The notes under the pieces: model-generated
What the model saw: only the letters and a program-made list of their open reading frames with translations
Told to the model about the DNA's origin: nothing
Database searches by the model: none
Assembly (NCBI RefSeq): GCF_030272615.1
Contig: NC_081409.1
Coordinates: 247,598,502 to 247,662,501 of the forward strand
Source of the DNA: Cryptomeria japonica
Lineage: Eukaryota; Streptophyta; Pinopsida; Cupressales; Cupressaceae
Length of the DNA: 64,000 nt
Direction of reading: 5' to 3'
Program-made: the position numbers and the translations under genes
Shown here: one piece after another, positions 1 through 13,042 of the stretch
How the letters are laid out: every line of letters begins with the position of its first letter
How positions within the stretch are numbered: position 1 is the stretch's first letter

Positions 1-438
1 ACATTTAAATTAATTTTGAACAATTTTAAATTAAATAAGAATTTAAAAATTTGTACATGTATATATCATTTAGAAAATATGCACGCACACACCTATAACA
101 AATAAATCATAAAGACATTCGTAATTAGTTGAATATAGAGGATCATGAATATCAATAATGTCACTATCTTTATAAAGAGGCATTGTTTTAAAAAAAAATC
201 ATTTCCCATTAAAAAACATAACCATCTGTGATATTCTGACAGTGAGTATATGTGTTGTTTGCAATGCAATCAACACAAAAGCATGATTTTTCTCTTGCAA
301 GAATAACACAAGGCTTGCTAAATCCCGTAGTCATGACTTGATGAAAACTTCTAATACCATTAATTGATTGACAATTATAAGGATTTGATTGATCAATATT
401 TGATAATACAAATTATTTAGTCCATTTTAGTTAATTTC

Positions 439-468
439 ACATACACACACACACACAGATATATATAT
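439..468. repeat. (AC)n-(AT)n microsatellite
   Basis: An AC run is followed directly by GATATATATA, inside an intron of the DDE-like gene. Nearly the same compound repeat recurs at 920-953 in another intron of that gene. Confidence 0.9.
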
Positions 469-919
469 TTTAAAAATGATTTAAGAATACTTGAATGTAA
501 GAATATTTATATGTACCTTTAACTTCCCAAAAATAATGCTTGTTGTAAGTTGTATCACGACTAGCAAAATGATTTTTGCACCATTAAACAATATCATTAG
601 AATTTTGTATGGTGTTGCCTGTATAGAAGCTCCTGCTTTAGAAAATTGGACAACCCATGTGTACATATATATTTAAATTAATATATATATAGTTCTTAGA
701 TTCTTTTAAATTAAAAATATACACAAATATGAAGAGAATTTACCTACAATTTCATGTTGGCAATGTGCATGCTTCACACATGCTCCTGCTCCATCATGCT
801 CTCCTTTTCCATGTCCACTCTAAAATAAGTTCCGCAAAAACTTTATGCTACATCGAGAATGTTGTAGGGATACCCAGTTAAAATCTTTTGCAGACTTAAA
901 TTGCCCTAACACATGAATA

Positions 920-953
920 ACACACACACAACACACACACACAGATATATATA
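920..953. repeat. (AC)n-(AT)n microsatellite, second intron copy
   Basis: An AC run with one slip is followed by AGATATATATA, the same compound pattern as at 439-468, between exons 2 and 3 of the DDE-like gene. Confidence 0.9.
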
Positions 954-2724
954 AATAAGTTTGACCTGTTATACAATCAAATCATATATAAGAAAAAATT
1001 CAACTTATCAATTTCAAATCAAACACTTACCGGCACTTCCATCAAACCAAATCCAATGTTGTGTACAATTTATCCAACAATCTTTAATATACTCAAAAAA
1101 CATTCCAAAACAATGTGCTACATAGCTCCTATCACGAAATGTATCATCACTGATATAGAAATGAACCTCCTTGATGATAATGCATTCATTTTTAGTACTC
1201 TCTATATCATCCACCTGAAATTGTGCATGTCTATAGAAAACTTGTACAAATATTCCAACTTGATTAGAATAATAATATTGACTTTGAATTTCTGTGTGAG
1301 GACTAAATGTATAGTTCTTGGATAAATCTACAATTGAAAGAATAGAACCTGGTGGAAAATAATTCTTTGAGTCACGAAACTGTTTAGCTTGCCATCTTGC
1401 ACCATGACAATGTTGGATATGTGCATATATCATATTAAAAAATCTATCTATAAACTAAATGTAGGGCAATTCACTCTCTCTCAACATAATTGTTTTGGTT
1501 TCAGTTCTTGACCTAGTTTGGTATGTCTCATATTCAAATCTCTTCCATATAACTAGCGCATGAATGTCAATATTCTCAGATTGCAACACAAACTTACTCA
1601 AAAATCCACAATCATTGCATTCACCTTTTATACATTGTATTTTGAACTCATCTGGATCTTCTAATTTATCACATAAAATAGACTTTACAAGTTGTGTTGT
1701 ACTTGTAGGAATGACTAGATTTCGATTAATTGTTGCCATGAATTTCTTATATGATTACAAGTGTAGATGAAATTCAACATGATTTCGACAACAACAAGTT
1801 TTACATACCTTATTTATGCTTTAAAAAGAAAGGACACAATCTCTCAAACATCCTTTGGTAAATATTTACATCAGAAAATTCTTGCTTGAATGCTTCAAAC
1901 AATTCACTTTGTGTTGTATCTAGAAAATATTTTGGATGTGCAATATTTTTACCATCTTCATCTATCATCTATATAGTTTCCCTTCTATCGGAAGAAACAT
2001 GAGAGTGGTAGGTCCAATAATCAGTGACCTGTCTTTTTACATCTTCATTAATTTTGTCTTTTCTAGGAACCCTACAGATATTTACCCAATTCTTTTCAAT
2101 GTTTTCATCCAATATATTTCTCTTCCTAATGTATCTTTGAACAGTTCTTCTAGATACATGCATTAATTGAGAAATTTATTTAACTTGATTTCTACAAGTC
2201 AATTTCTTACTAGTAATCATAGTCATCAATGCTCTATGTGCAACACTTAAATCAACACCTCTACTTGTGTTGTCAATACAATTCAATGCTTTTTGTAAAT
2301 TTTCAATTATAGTTTCTTTTACTAATGTATCAAGAGACTTTTTCTTATTATCAACACTCAACGACTCCAAAATAGGGGTCATTTCTCTTTTCCTAAATAA
2401 CTTAGCAAATAATTATTCTCCTCCAAAAATAAACTTATTTTCAAAATAATCATCCCACAATTTCTTAAAATGCAATTTTAATGTGCTCTCAAGTATCATA
2501 TCTTTGAATGGAATTTTATTGAAAATACTATCTTCATCCATTTCCATCAAATTTTTCATACCAATTTTTTTTTTTGAACTTGAACCTGTACCAATTTCAT
2601 CTTGTACTTGAGTATATGTTTCTTGAACATCAATGGATCGTTGTTGACTACGTTTTGTACGACCTTTCATCTTATCATCCCTTTTACGATCATACAGCCT
2701 TGATCTAATCCTCTTATTCCCCAT

Positions 2725-3569
2725 TGCAAAATATATTTAGATGTTCAAAATTTCATGCTTTGAACCTAAAAACACAAACATGCAAATGTATCATATATAA
2801 GAAAAAACCATATTTGCACGCAACTTTCAAGTTATTATAAATTCTAGAAGTTATCTATACATATATATACTTATCAGAACAATATTAGAGTTAAATCTAT
2901 AAATAAACTTCATTTGCAAACTATGAACTAAAAATGTTATATAGTTACTTTTCCTTGTTCTTAACAAACAAAATATAATTAATGAAATGTATTTAATTTT
3001 GCATTCTTAAACTTTATACATTGAATAAATGAAACATGTGTAAATTTCATCCATTTAAATCATTTGACATGAACTCCAATTTTTAAAATTTAGAAAAGGA
3101 AAAAATAACGTTCAAGAAATAAGAGCTAGTTTCTACCAAACATAAGATAAAGAGTAAGATATTAAGTCTAGTTGGATTCTACATTTGGCTATGAAATATA
3201 CATATGAACGCGATTTAATAACATTATTGCTTGAAATCTAGTAGCTAATACATAGAGAATTTTAGTTAAGTATTAGTTTAAAAAAAATTATAATTAAGTA
3301 CTAAATAGTGCTGAATATACTCAATTTCATTAGTGTTTAATATATATTTTACAAATTCACTATTTAGTTCTTTTAAGTATGTAAATAAGAATGAACCTAC
3401 ACATATATATATGAACACGTATAAATGAATCCATACACACAAATAAAAATGGATTTGCATACATATATAAATAAAAACATATTAAATCCATGTACACATA
3501 AAAAAAAGATTCGAGATAAGATACACATGATTGAATCCACAGTTAACATTTAATATAAAAAAATTGAAA
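2725..3569. other. AT-rich spacer, no gene seen
   Basis: AT-rich sequence with scattered TATATA and ACATATA runs. Short open frames here have no recognisable content. Confidence 0.7.
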
Positions 3570-3574
3570 AAATA

Positions 3575-6241
3575 AAATTTAGTATAATATTTACGAAGGC
3601 AATTTCCCTTAGGTTGGCAAAAATTCTACCTAGGATCATTTCATTGGAGCAAAGTGGTTTTGTTCCTGGAAGGGAGACAATAGAGGGTGCAATTGTAGAA
3701 CATGAGGTGTTGCATTCTATTCCCACCCAAAGAACCCCGGCCATGATACTTAAACTAGACATGATGAAGGCTTATGATAGAGTAGAGTGGGGGGTTTTAT
3801 GTGTTGTTCTTGAGAAGTTAGGTTTTTCCAAGGCCTGGGTCAAATGGATTCATGCATGTATTTCTTCTGCAAGATTCTCGATTTTAATTAATGGTTCTCC
3901 TTGTGGTTTTTTCACTTCCTCTAGGGGTTTGAGACAGGGCGATCCCCTTTCTCCCTTTTTGTTTATTCTCCTAGCTAAAACATTTAGTTGGGCTATTAGG
4001 GCTACTAAAGTGGGGGCTTTGGAAAGGTATAAGGATTCAGAATATTCCCTAAAGTATTTCTCATTGTCTCTTTGCAGATGATACTCTATTATTTGGACAT
4101 TCTTCGTTAGTTGAGGCAAAAGTGATTAAAGGAATAATACAAAATTATGCATCATTTTCTGGTCAGAAAGTGAACGGTGATAAATCAAAGACTTTTTTCC
4201 TTAATACATCACAACTAGTTCAGCATAGGTTGTAATCCTTTTGGGGATTGGAGACTGGAAATCTTCCATGTACTTACCTTGGGATTCCTTTCTTTGTTAA
4301 ACAAGATAAGATTGGTTTTTGGGATAACATTATTTCGGTCATTTCTAAAAGAATTCTCTCATGGAATCATAGATGGTTAGCTTTTGCGGGTAAAATTGTT
4401 CTCATCAAGTATATTTTGAATGTTGTTCCCATATATCTCATGTCTATTTTGAAGTCTCTAAAAGCAGCCATTGTTAGTTTACAAGATACTCTTAGAGATT
4501 TTCTTTGGAACAATAATAAAGATGGCAAGAAGAAACTCTCTTTAGTTGCATGGGATAAGGTATGTTTGCCTAAGGAACTTGGGGGAACAGGAATTCAGAG
4601 TCTAGAGAATCAGAATTTAGCCTTAGGTGCTAAGTTGGTTTCGAAATTATATGACAAGCCTAGCTCCTTATGGGCACAGATTATGTTTGCCAAATATTTA
4701 AATAATGGACTAAGAGAGTACATTTTTAAAGTCTCAAATTTGCCTTCAAGTTCTGCTATTTGGAATTTCCTTTGTAAATGTAGATCAGTTATTTTGCCTC
4801 ATCTCTCATGGATTGTTCATAATGGTAGAAAGGTGAGATTCTGGGATGAAGTATGGAATGGACACACACCTTTGGTGAATATTAGGGATTGGTCTCCTCT
4901 GATCATTGTTCTTTCCTCCCTTTGGGGTGTTTTTGTAGCTGATTATTTTGAAATTGTGACGAGTGGACCCCTTAAGCTAGCTAGATGGAAGTCGATTGAT
5001 TTCTTAGATGTTGATCAAAGCATGAAATTAGATTTTGAAAAGATTTTCGGGGATCAAATTGTATTTCTTTCTAATTCTGAGGATGAACTTATTTGGACAA
5101 AGAATATTTCTGGTAAGTACACTGTTAAAGATGGTTACAACTCTCTTATGGTTGCTAAAGATTTATCTTCTTGGCCTTATAAGTTGTTTTGGCATTCAAC
5201 TTATCTTCCCAAAGCTGGAGCCTTTGCTTGGTTGGCAATTTAGGATAAAGTCCTTATAGGTATGAGACTAGACAGGCTTGGTATTACTGTTGTTTTCCCT
5301 TGTGTCCTTTGTAACAAAAATTTGGAATCTTCTTCACATCTGTTCCTACATTGTGATTATGCTTATGAATGTTGGCAGTGGTTGTTTGAGAAGTTAAATA
5401 TATCCTTTGTTATTGGTAAGGATATCATTTCCCATTTTATATCTTGGCCCTTTATGTTTGCCTCATCTTTTTATGCATGCCTTTGGATCATATCTCCATC
5501 TATTGTGATTTAGAATGTTTGGCTAGAGAGAAACAACAAGATATTTAAAAAAACAAGGTCTCCTGTGTCTGAGGTCCTATTAAAAATTGAGTCTTCAATC
5601 TCTGAGGTTGCTTTGTCATTTATTTATAAGAATTTGGAAAATCTTACTTCTTTTTCACACTCGGATAGTAGAGTTACTAGAGTTTGGAAGCTGCTATCAG
5701 TTTTACCCTCTCATGGTTCAATTTTTAAAAAGTATAATGCAATAGGTAAGAGATGCTCTTCTAGATGGAAACCTCCTCTGTAGGGGCACTTTAAACTGAA
5801 TTTTGATGGGGCCTCTCGTCGTAACCCTAGGCCGGCTGGGGTAGGCATGGTAATTTATGATCACAATACAAATTTTATTTGAGCTAAGTGTCATGCTATT
5901 GGTTTTAAAACTAACAATTATGCGGAATTTCATGCTTTGTCTTTTGGATTGGATATGGCAATCTCTTTGGGAATTAAGGACTTAATAGTTAAAGGTGATT
6001 CTATGGTAATTATTCAATGTGTTATGAAAAAGAAATCGAATTGTTGGAATCTGAAGTATATACCTGATCCCATTTTACAAAAAATAGAATTGTTTGAATC
6101 TTTCTTGGTATCCCATTGTTACAGAGAAGTTAATAAGATTGCAGATTATTTGGCAAATTTAGCCATTGATAGCAATGCTAATCAACGAGAGGTGGGTTTT
6201 GAGGAAATTCCTTCTAGGGTATGGGAAGGTTTGCAACAATA
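3575..6241 (+). pseudogene. LINE ORF2: RT - zinc-binding domain - RNase H (broken)
   Basis: Non-LTR reverse transcriptase in order: LEQSGFVPGRE; motif A LKLDMMKAYDRVEW (near 3750); motif B GLRQGDPLSPFLFIL (near 3930); motif C FADDTLLFG from 4071, reached only after a one-step frameshift between about 4020 and 4060. The thumb region follows (YLGIPFF, SWNHRWLAFAGK, 4270-4400). A zf-RVT domain lies near 5215-5380, with WLAI, stop, DKVL and then CVLCNKNLESSSHLFLHC. A plant-style RNase H1 domain closes the frame (5796-6165): LNFDGASRRN, NNYAEFHAL, VKGDSM and the terminal HCYREVNKIAD. Stops occur at 4233, 5241, 5511, 5781 and 5880, so the copy is dead. Each sits where the family usually has Gln or Trp or a neutral residue. 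Confidence 0.88.
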
Positions 6242-6735
6242 GTCATATGATTTTCTTGAGTAACGTCAATGTAAAATTTTATGATGATAATTATTCACGC
6301 TTTCCCCTTTCATTTCAAGTATTCATGTTCATTGTCTGGAGAAGAGTTCAAGGTCATTGTATTTGATATAATAGTGTTTTTCCAAAGGTTTTTTGATACT
6401 TTCTTTTTTCACAGGAAGGTTTTTGGCTCATGGGATTTGGCACAGGGCTTTGGAAAATTTTGTCTTCTTCCACTAATAGCAGCTATGGAGTCTACATTTG
6501 AAAATTATTCGATGGGTTTATTTTCGCAAATTGACATATGGGCTCTATGCAAAACTGATATTATATGTGTTGTGACCACATTTTGTATGTGGTTTTGGGT
6601 GGGGTGTATAAATTGATCCGTTAGATACTATAGGTTTATTTTATGAGCTATGACCAGAGGTTTTCTTCCCAGGGTTCTTTCCTCTGGTATGCTCTTTGAA
6701 TCCTGTGTAAAAAATAAAAAATATTAATAAAAAAG
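6242..6735 (+). other. LINE 3' untranslated region
   Basis: Non-coding stretch after the RNase H stop. It ends in GAATCCTGTGTAAAAAATAAA and A-rich sequence, the form expected of a LINE tail. Confidence 0.55.
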
Positions 6736-8170
6736 TTTAGTGGAATAATCCACTTTTATTGAAAAAAATAAAAAAAATTAATATAATACATTTGAAAATA
6801 AATGATTGTGGTAATGATTAATAAAATAAATTTTTATTAAATCTAAAAAATATAAATAGTTTTCAAAAAACCTTCAAATATTTGTATATTTCAACATAAT
6901 TGATTTTTTTTTAAAAATAAACATAATTAAAAATAAATGATTGAAGCGCAATTAACGAATAGTAAAATAAAGTTTAAACTTTTTTTTAAAATATTGAATT
7001 TCCAAAAAAATATCTAATATTGTAAATTAAGCATGATTCAAAAAAATAATTTAAAATAACATACTTGGAAAGGGTAGATGCCTTTGAAAAAAATAAAGAA
7101 AAATCTTCACCCCTTTATAAAATTAGAAATATTCGCCCCATTATAATCTTCGCGCTTGCTCCAAAATGCCACTTTATTTGAGAAAAAAAATGATTTTATT
7201 CAATAATCACTTTTATTATTTTCGCACTTGATTGAAATTGATTTTTTTTTTTTTAAATATTATTTTATATGGGGTTGAAGTGATCGATCATACAAGCGAC
7301 TGGTCGCCTCGACCTCCATAGTTTCAACTAGAAGGGTTCTAATAAAAAAGGGTTTCGGCTGGAAACTTTATTATCGGAACGCTTCCGGATGGAACTATTT
7401 ATGTGGAATGCCAAGTGGCAACCACATCAACAAAAATGTTGATTTTCTCAAACTTGTGACTTCTGCAAAAAAATTCAATAGGTAAATTAAATTTATTAAA
7501 AAAAATTAAAAATACGCTTTCATAGAGATCATAGTCATGATCTACTGATATAATTTTTTATAATTTTTTTATTACATTTAATATATAAAAATTTAAAAAT
7601 ACTACAAGTAGGTATTCTTTTGTTCAGCAAGAACCTGGTTTGAAAAACAAAAACAAATATCGAATAACTTAAAAATAATTCAAAAAAAATATGGTTCACT
7701 AGAAGAGAGAGTCTTCTCCAAAAGGGTACTTGTTCATCTTTTGATTATTATAAATTGAATAGACAAATTGTGGTGGGACACAAAACCTGTCAAATTCTGG
7801 TATATTTGACTTTCAAATGCTATAACAAAGAAAATATACATCAAAAATAATTTTTTTATTTTGATACACCATAAATATATGTCATCTATAACAGATATCA
7901 AAATCAGAAAAAATAAAAATATAACCCTGATTTTCAGCAATAAAAAAACTAGACTTTAAAGCTAAAAAAAAAATATAAATTATTGAGAAAAAAAATTGAA
8001 AAATAGTAAACTAAAAGTTCACCAAATTTTACACATTTCATTAGTTTACATCATCTTAAAATTCAAAATAAAAATGCCACTTTTATGACGACGAAATTGA
8101 ACAGTTATTGTTGTGTTAACCTTTTCCTTTGTAAAAGTGTGACACGTAGGTTTGTACTTTTACCCATATC
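6736..8170. other. AT-rich spacer with a small higher-GC patch
   Basis: Mostly A/T homopolymer-rich DNA. A patch at about 7270-7440 is richer in GC (CGACTGGTCGCCTCGACC and two related GGNTGGAAACT/GGATGGAACT words), but it has no open frame or recognisable motif. Confidence 0.5.
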
Positions 8171-8749
8171 TAGAAAAATGTAATGTCCCCTAATATAGGA
8201 TTATAATGATAAGGCAAGCATAATACTATAAGGTATGAGAGAAGAAGGATGCCCATAATCTAGAAGGATAGATCTAGAAGCATAATATAGAGAATAATAC
8301 ACAAAAAAATATGGTGAAAATCATGGTTCCCACCCCTGACTCTACCTCCAATTTAATAGAATGATATAGCAATGAAGGCACAATACAACCACATAAGATA
8401 AAGTCATAAGCATAAGTCCAGGGAATACCAATCTATATATGATGATAAGGTTAGGGATATAAGAATTAAATAACCAGAGTATAATATAGGTATCATTAAA
8501 GATGTAATCATGAGTATATGATCATACAAATCATTCTAAAAACTATTATTGTAAAATATAAGATTTAGGATGTATAGCAATCATAATGTAGGAAACACTA
8601 AAAAAAAAAGAAAAATGATACGATAAGATAAAGATGAGGCTTACAAGAGTAGTAATAAATATATATATAAAATTAAAACAAGTCAATTAAATTGGAAGGA
8701 AAACTCTCCCTAAGTTGGAGAAGGAAAAAATTACGAAATAAGATATAAA
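8171..8749. other. Possible LTR-like edge (TGTAATGTCCCC)
   Basis: The stretch begins near 8178 with TGTAATGTCCCC. The mirrored word GGTATTACA occurs near 10,685 at the end of the first direct-repeat unit, so 8178-10,693 may be one LTR-like block. No coding content is seen. Confidence 0.3.
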
Positions 8750-10693
8750 AGGTGGATTCAATAAAGCATAATAAATAATGTTCAATAAAAATGGAAAAAA
8801 TAAATAAGATATCGAAAGAAAAATAATAATTGAAAAAATTTGGAGGGATCATCATCATTTTCCATAATATCATTGTCATATCAACATGTATCATCATATT
8901 TTTCTTCATTTGTTCTTGTTGCTTGTTCTTCTTGACTTGTCATTTCCATCACATGTGTTCATTGTTGATAAAAATTTGGAAGAAGATTAGCAATCTCTTT
9001 AATGATAGGTAGTTTTACTCTATTTCATGTGTGACTTCAACATGGGGTGTGTAAGCTCCTATTGAACATGAATAATTTCTTGAAAAAAAAAACATTTTAT
9101 TTCTTATAAATAATCTCATCAAGTGAGGGAGTTGTGTGCTCATTACAATACTCTATATTTATCCTCCATTTATCTATAATAACTTAAATATTATATCAAA
9201 GTATAATGTAACTATCTATATAGTTCCCATTATGAAATTATAAGAAAAGAATTTATCCTTGTGTGGTGTGAGATTAGAATTATCCATTGGTTTGACAAGA
9301 TGCAAAGTAATGAAATTGTGTCATATGAAATATTCTAATACCTTATGTATGCTATAGGAACTATTATACACCTTGTACATAACAATAAATTAAATTATTA
9401 TAATATTATGTTCTTTCTTAAAATGGGGCACTACACTTTAGGGTGTAGTATTTTACCTATGTGGTTTTCTTGTGCAACATTGCAACTGTATTTAATGTGG
9501 GTGGTGAAGAGAACAAGCTTATACTAAGAGGGAGCAAGGGTGGTGAATCAATATTCCTAGTATAAGAGGGAGAGCGGTGGTGAATCAATATTCCTAGTAT
9601 AAGGAAATATTTCAAATTTTTAAAACTTAAAAAATATAACAATATCAATCATGAAAGATCAAAAAAATATGCAACACAAGAGGAACACAAGATTTACATG
9701 AAAACCCTTACAAGAAAAAACTATGGCAAAATATTGCTTTTATAAAATCTTCTTACAAGTTTTGTATGTACCAACCCATAAGACACACCAAACCCTTCTT
9801 TATTTAATTTGTAGGCACCAACCCTCAATAGACACCAATCCTCACAATTGAGCACCAACCCAACAAGAGATGCCAATCTCTTTTAATGATAGGCACCTAC
9901 CTCCCAATCTCCTGAATTAGGAGACACCAACATTCAAATGAATAATATGATAATTATTTGTAAATTCTTAGATCAACTATAATTATCCTTCATAAATATA
10001 CTCATGAATTTATTAAAATCTACCTTAATATTTATTCAACATATCTCCCAAATTTGCTCAAATAAACTTCACAAATCTTCTCCCAAACTTACTCTAATAT
10101 CCTTTATAAATTTTCTCTAAAATATTTCTCTAAATATAATTATAATCTTCAACAACGTATTATTATAATTCTATCATGATCTTGCTATTGCTTTGTTTAT
10201 CTAGTAACCTATGACATCACAACGTCCTGCTCAAGCACCTATGCTTGCACCTTTGGGGATGGAAATCACTACCTAGGATCCATCACCCTCTAGTAATTTA
10301 GGATAGGGAGTCAACCTCAAGACCTCACGAACCCATATTGGAGACCTTTTAGAAAACTTCCGAACCCCACTTGGCATCATGAGCTTTCTTTTAGATCTAA
10401 TTAGAAATTTGATTTAAAACTACTCCAAAATAATTAATTTTATTTCCTTTAGATATTCTCTAATACAAAAAAATATTTGGTTATTTCTTTCTAAATATGT
10501 ATCTCACTTTCCTTGTTTCATACCCCATAGCACGTCGCTTAACTTGAAGTATGTGACTCTCCAAGAGGGTTTGACCCAAGCTCTCAAAACACTTTTAATT
10601 CTCCAAGAGGGGCATGTAGCCAAGGTGGGTTAGCCTCTAAAAATGTTTTAATTTTTGGTAAATGATATCCTCCAAATATGGGAGGTATTACAT
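8750..10693. repeat. Direct repeat unit A (~1.94 kb)
   Basis: Unit A matches unit B (10,720-14,165) along its whole length once the solo LTR in B is set aside. Shared landmarks are AATAAAGCATAA at the start, TGTATCATCATATTTTTC, TGAATCAATATTCCTAGT, CACCAACCC-rich text and TTTTAATTCTCCAAGAGGGG near the end. Unit A has an internal short duplication of GGTGGTGAATCAATATTCCT at about 9530-9600. No protein is evident; the G-rich TGAATCA word is typical of SIRE-like LTRs seen elsewhere in this window. Confidence 0.85.
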
Positions 10694-11011
10694 TCAAACG
10701 AGTACCAATTCCCATGTTTGAGTCAATAAAGCATAAGAAATAATGTTCAATATAAAGGGAAAAAATAAATAAGATATTGAAAAAATAAAAAATAAAAAAT
10801 AATTGAAATTTTTTTAGGGGGTCATCATCATTCTCCAAAATATCATTCTCATATCAACATGTATCATCATATTTTTCTTCATTTGTTCTTGTTACTTGTT
10901 CTTCTTGACTTGTCATTTCCATCACATGTGTTCCTTGTTGATAAACCTTTAGAATAAGATTAGCAATCGCTTTTATGATAGGTAGTTTTTCTGTATTTCA
11001 TGTGTGACTTA

Positions 11012-12521
11012 TGTTGGCAACAATGTAACAAACTAAGAGAGGGGGGGGTGAATCAGTTTGCACAAAATATTTCTGCAACTTAAACCACAAATCAGATCTA
11101 ACAATTAGTAGTTAAAGCATGAAACAACACACCAATATCACACATAACACCAATCTTTTTGATGTGGAAAACCCAGTTAAGGGAAAAACCATAGTGGGAA
11201 CCTACACACAATGAGACAATACCCTTTTAGGAGTAAATTAAATGTTACAATGGGAATACACATGCATTCAAGCACACTCCCTAGAGTTCACTGCTCAAAT
11301 AAGAAACCTAGAAAGGCTACAACCTTTAAGGAAGGCTCACTGCCTAATAGGAATTCTCACTAACTTACAAAAGCATTCGGAAAACAACCCATATTACATG
11401 AACTATAAAAATAGCATTTACATATGCTTGAGTACAGTTCTCGTTGAGCTTACAGTGTGCTCTACAACACTTCTCTTCTCTCCTTAACACTCCCAAAAGA
11501 TCAGATAACTTGTTCACAAATACAACTCGATCATACAAACTCTCAAAGATTGCAGACACTCACAGACATACTAACCCTCAACCTATATTTCAAGGTCGGC
11601 TAAACCCTCAATACAAACTTAAAAATAATAACCTCAGATGCTACAACAATGTATGCAGACCAAGAAAATGTCAGCTAAGACATGTTCTGGACCTAAATCA
11701 ATACCACAAATATGCAACACCTCCAACAATTATGCCTCGATCATCAACAACACGCTACAACCACCAAAAATGTCGCATAACATGAAGAACGTCACCTGAC
11801 AAAGAAAATATTCAATAAAGCATATAATAATCAATGCGGCCCACCAGTACGCATAGACCATGATCTAAAGATATTCACAAGCAACGTGAATTGAACCACA
11901 ACAACTTGAATTACTAGAATCATCATCATCTTTCTACCAGAGCTCAAGAACACATCATAACTGACTGTCAACCTGCAAGATTTTCTTTTGGATTTCCAAA
12001 TCATGAACCAATTAAACTGAGGACACACATCAATGTCTAAAACACATCCCACACATTGACAAATAAAGATATAGCGATTCCGAAGCAATACATAGCACAA
12101 ACCAAAATATTGAATAACGTGAATAACTAATTATCAACCTTAATACCATATCTCATAACTTAATCAAAACATCATGTGGACCTCTGGAAATGGGAATGAA
12201 CCATCTACTGAAAATATACTAGAAACCCTTTAAACCGCATCATCTCCTTTGCAACACACAGGCTAAACCAACTCATCCAATAAAACTGCAACACTGGAAC
12301 ACAAAAGAATATGCTAACAAAACTTTCCAATAATCTCCCCATATGTTGACATCAATGAGAACATATCAGCCAATGTCTAACAATCTTCGCCTTTGGCATT
12401 GATGGAAACATATGAATGTGAAAAACAATTAAAGCAAATAAAGAAACCAACTCTTAGAAATCTCCATCAAAATCACAATGATCAACTCCCCCTTTACATA
12501 TAAGTCAGCCAATGTCCAACA
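11012..12521 (-). mobile_element. Solo LTR of a SIRE-like copia element
   Basis: Ends are TGTTGG and CCAACA, flanked by ACTTA (11,007-11,011) and ACTTC (12,522-12,526), a 5-bp target duplication with one change. The uninterrupted site survives in unit A near 9030 (GTGACTTCA), which proves the borders. GAGAGGGGGGGGTGAATCAG lies ~30 bp from the left end, the place where SIRE-like LTRs carry it near their 3' end, so the LTR is in minus orientation. Near 12,388 a second LTR-like end (TCTAACA) is followed by a polypurine-tract complement (ATCTTCGCCTTTGGC). A scrap of internal sequence therefore seems to have survived the LTR-LTR recombination. Confidence 0.85.
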
Positions 12522-13020
12522 ACTTCAGCATGAGGCATGTTAGCTCCTATTATACATGAATGAATTCTTGAAAAAAACCATTTTATTTCTTATAAATTAT
12601 CTCATCAAGTGAGGGATTTGTGTGCTCATTACTATACTCAATATTTATCCTTCATTTATCTATAATAACTTAAATGTTATATCAAAGTGTAATTTATCTA
12701 TCTATATAATTCCCCTTATGAAATTATAAGGAAAAAATAACTTATCCTTGTGTGGTGTGAGCTTAGAATTATCCATTGGTTTGAGAAGATTCAAAGTAAT
12801 GAGACTATGTCATAAGAAATATTCTAATACCTTATGTGTTCTATAGGAGCTCTTATACATCTTGCACATAATAATATTAAATATATTATAATATTATGTT
12901 GCTTCTCAAAATGGGGTACTACACATTGTGGTGTAATATTTTTCCTATGTGGTTATCTTGTGCAACATTGCAAATCTATTAAATGTGGGTGGTGAAGAGA
13001 ACAAGCTTATGCAAGAGGGA

Positions 13021-13042
13021 GGGGGGGGGGGGGGGGGGGGGG
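13021..13042. repeat. 22-base pure G run
   Basis: Twenty-two consecutive G residues, directly followed by TGAATCA. It is an expanded form of the purine motif found in the related LTRs, and its length may be an assembly or slippage artefact. Confidence 0.95.

Larger units (their letters stand above)
100..2724 (-). pseudogene. Multi-exon DDE-transposase-like gene, decayed, family unnamed
   Basis: At least five exons can be traced on the minus strand with GT-AG borders and consistent phase: 2724-1809, 1745-1031, 905-744, 618-517 and about 400-218; a short tail may lie near 178-110. The start is the ATG at 2724. Exon 1 has a basic N-terminus and a helix-turn-helix-like stretch (VSRRTVQRYIRK, near 2160). 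Exon 2 has a Cys cluster (CIKGECNDCG), then DLSKNYTF and EIQSQYYYSNQVGIF, then IWFDGS continuing across the intron as GQFKSAKDF. Exon 3 holds SGHGKGEHDGAG; exon 4 RDTTYNKHYFWEV; exon 5 CFCVDC with a later CQN. I recall this motif order from transposase-like proteins of animals and early land plants (inference). Spaced Asp/Glu residues fit a DDE fold. In-frame stops lie near 2413, 2176, 1966, 1810 and 1455, and no good acceptor is visible before exon 5. It is not an active gene, yet splice sites survive. It could be a domesticated host gene or a DNA transposon; I found no terminal repeats. Confidence 0.6.
3570..6735 (+). mobile_element. 5'-truncated LINE (L1-like) with RNase H
   Basis: Only the 3' part of ORF2 remains, starting inside the reverse transcriptase domain at about 3575; the endonuclease and ORF1 are missing, as is usual after incomplete reverse transcription. 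The 3' UTR runs from 6242 to a weak A-rich tail near 6710-6735. I could not establish a convincing target-site duplication. Confidence 0.85.
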
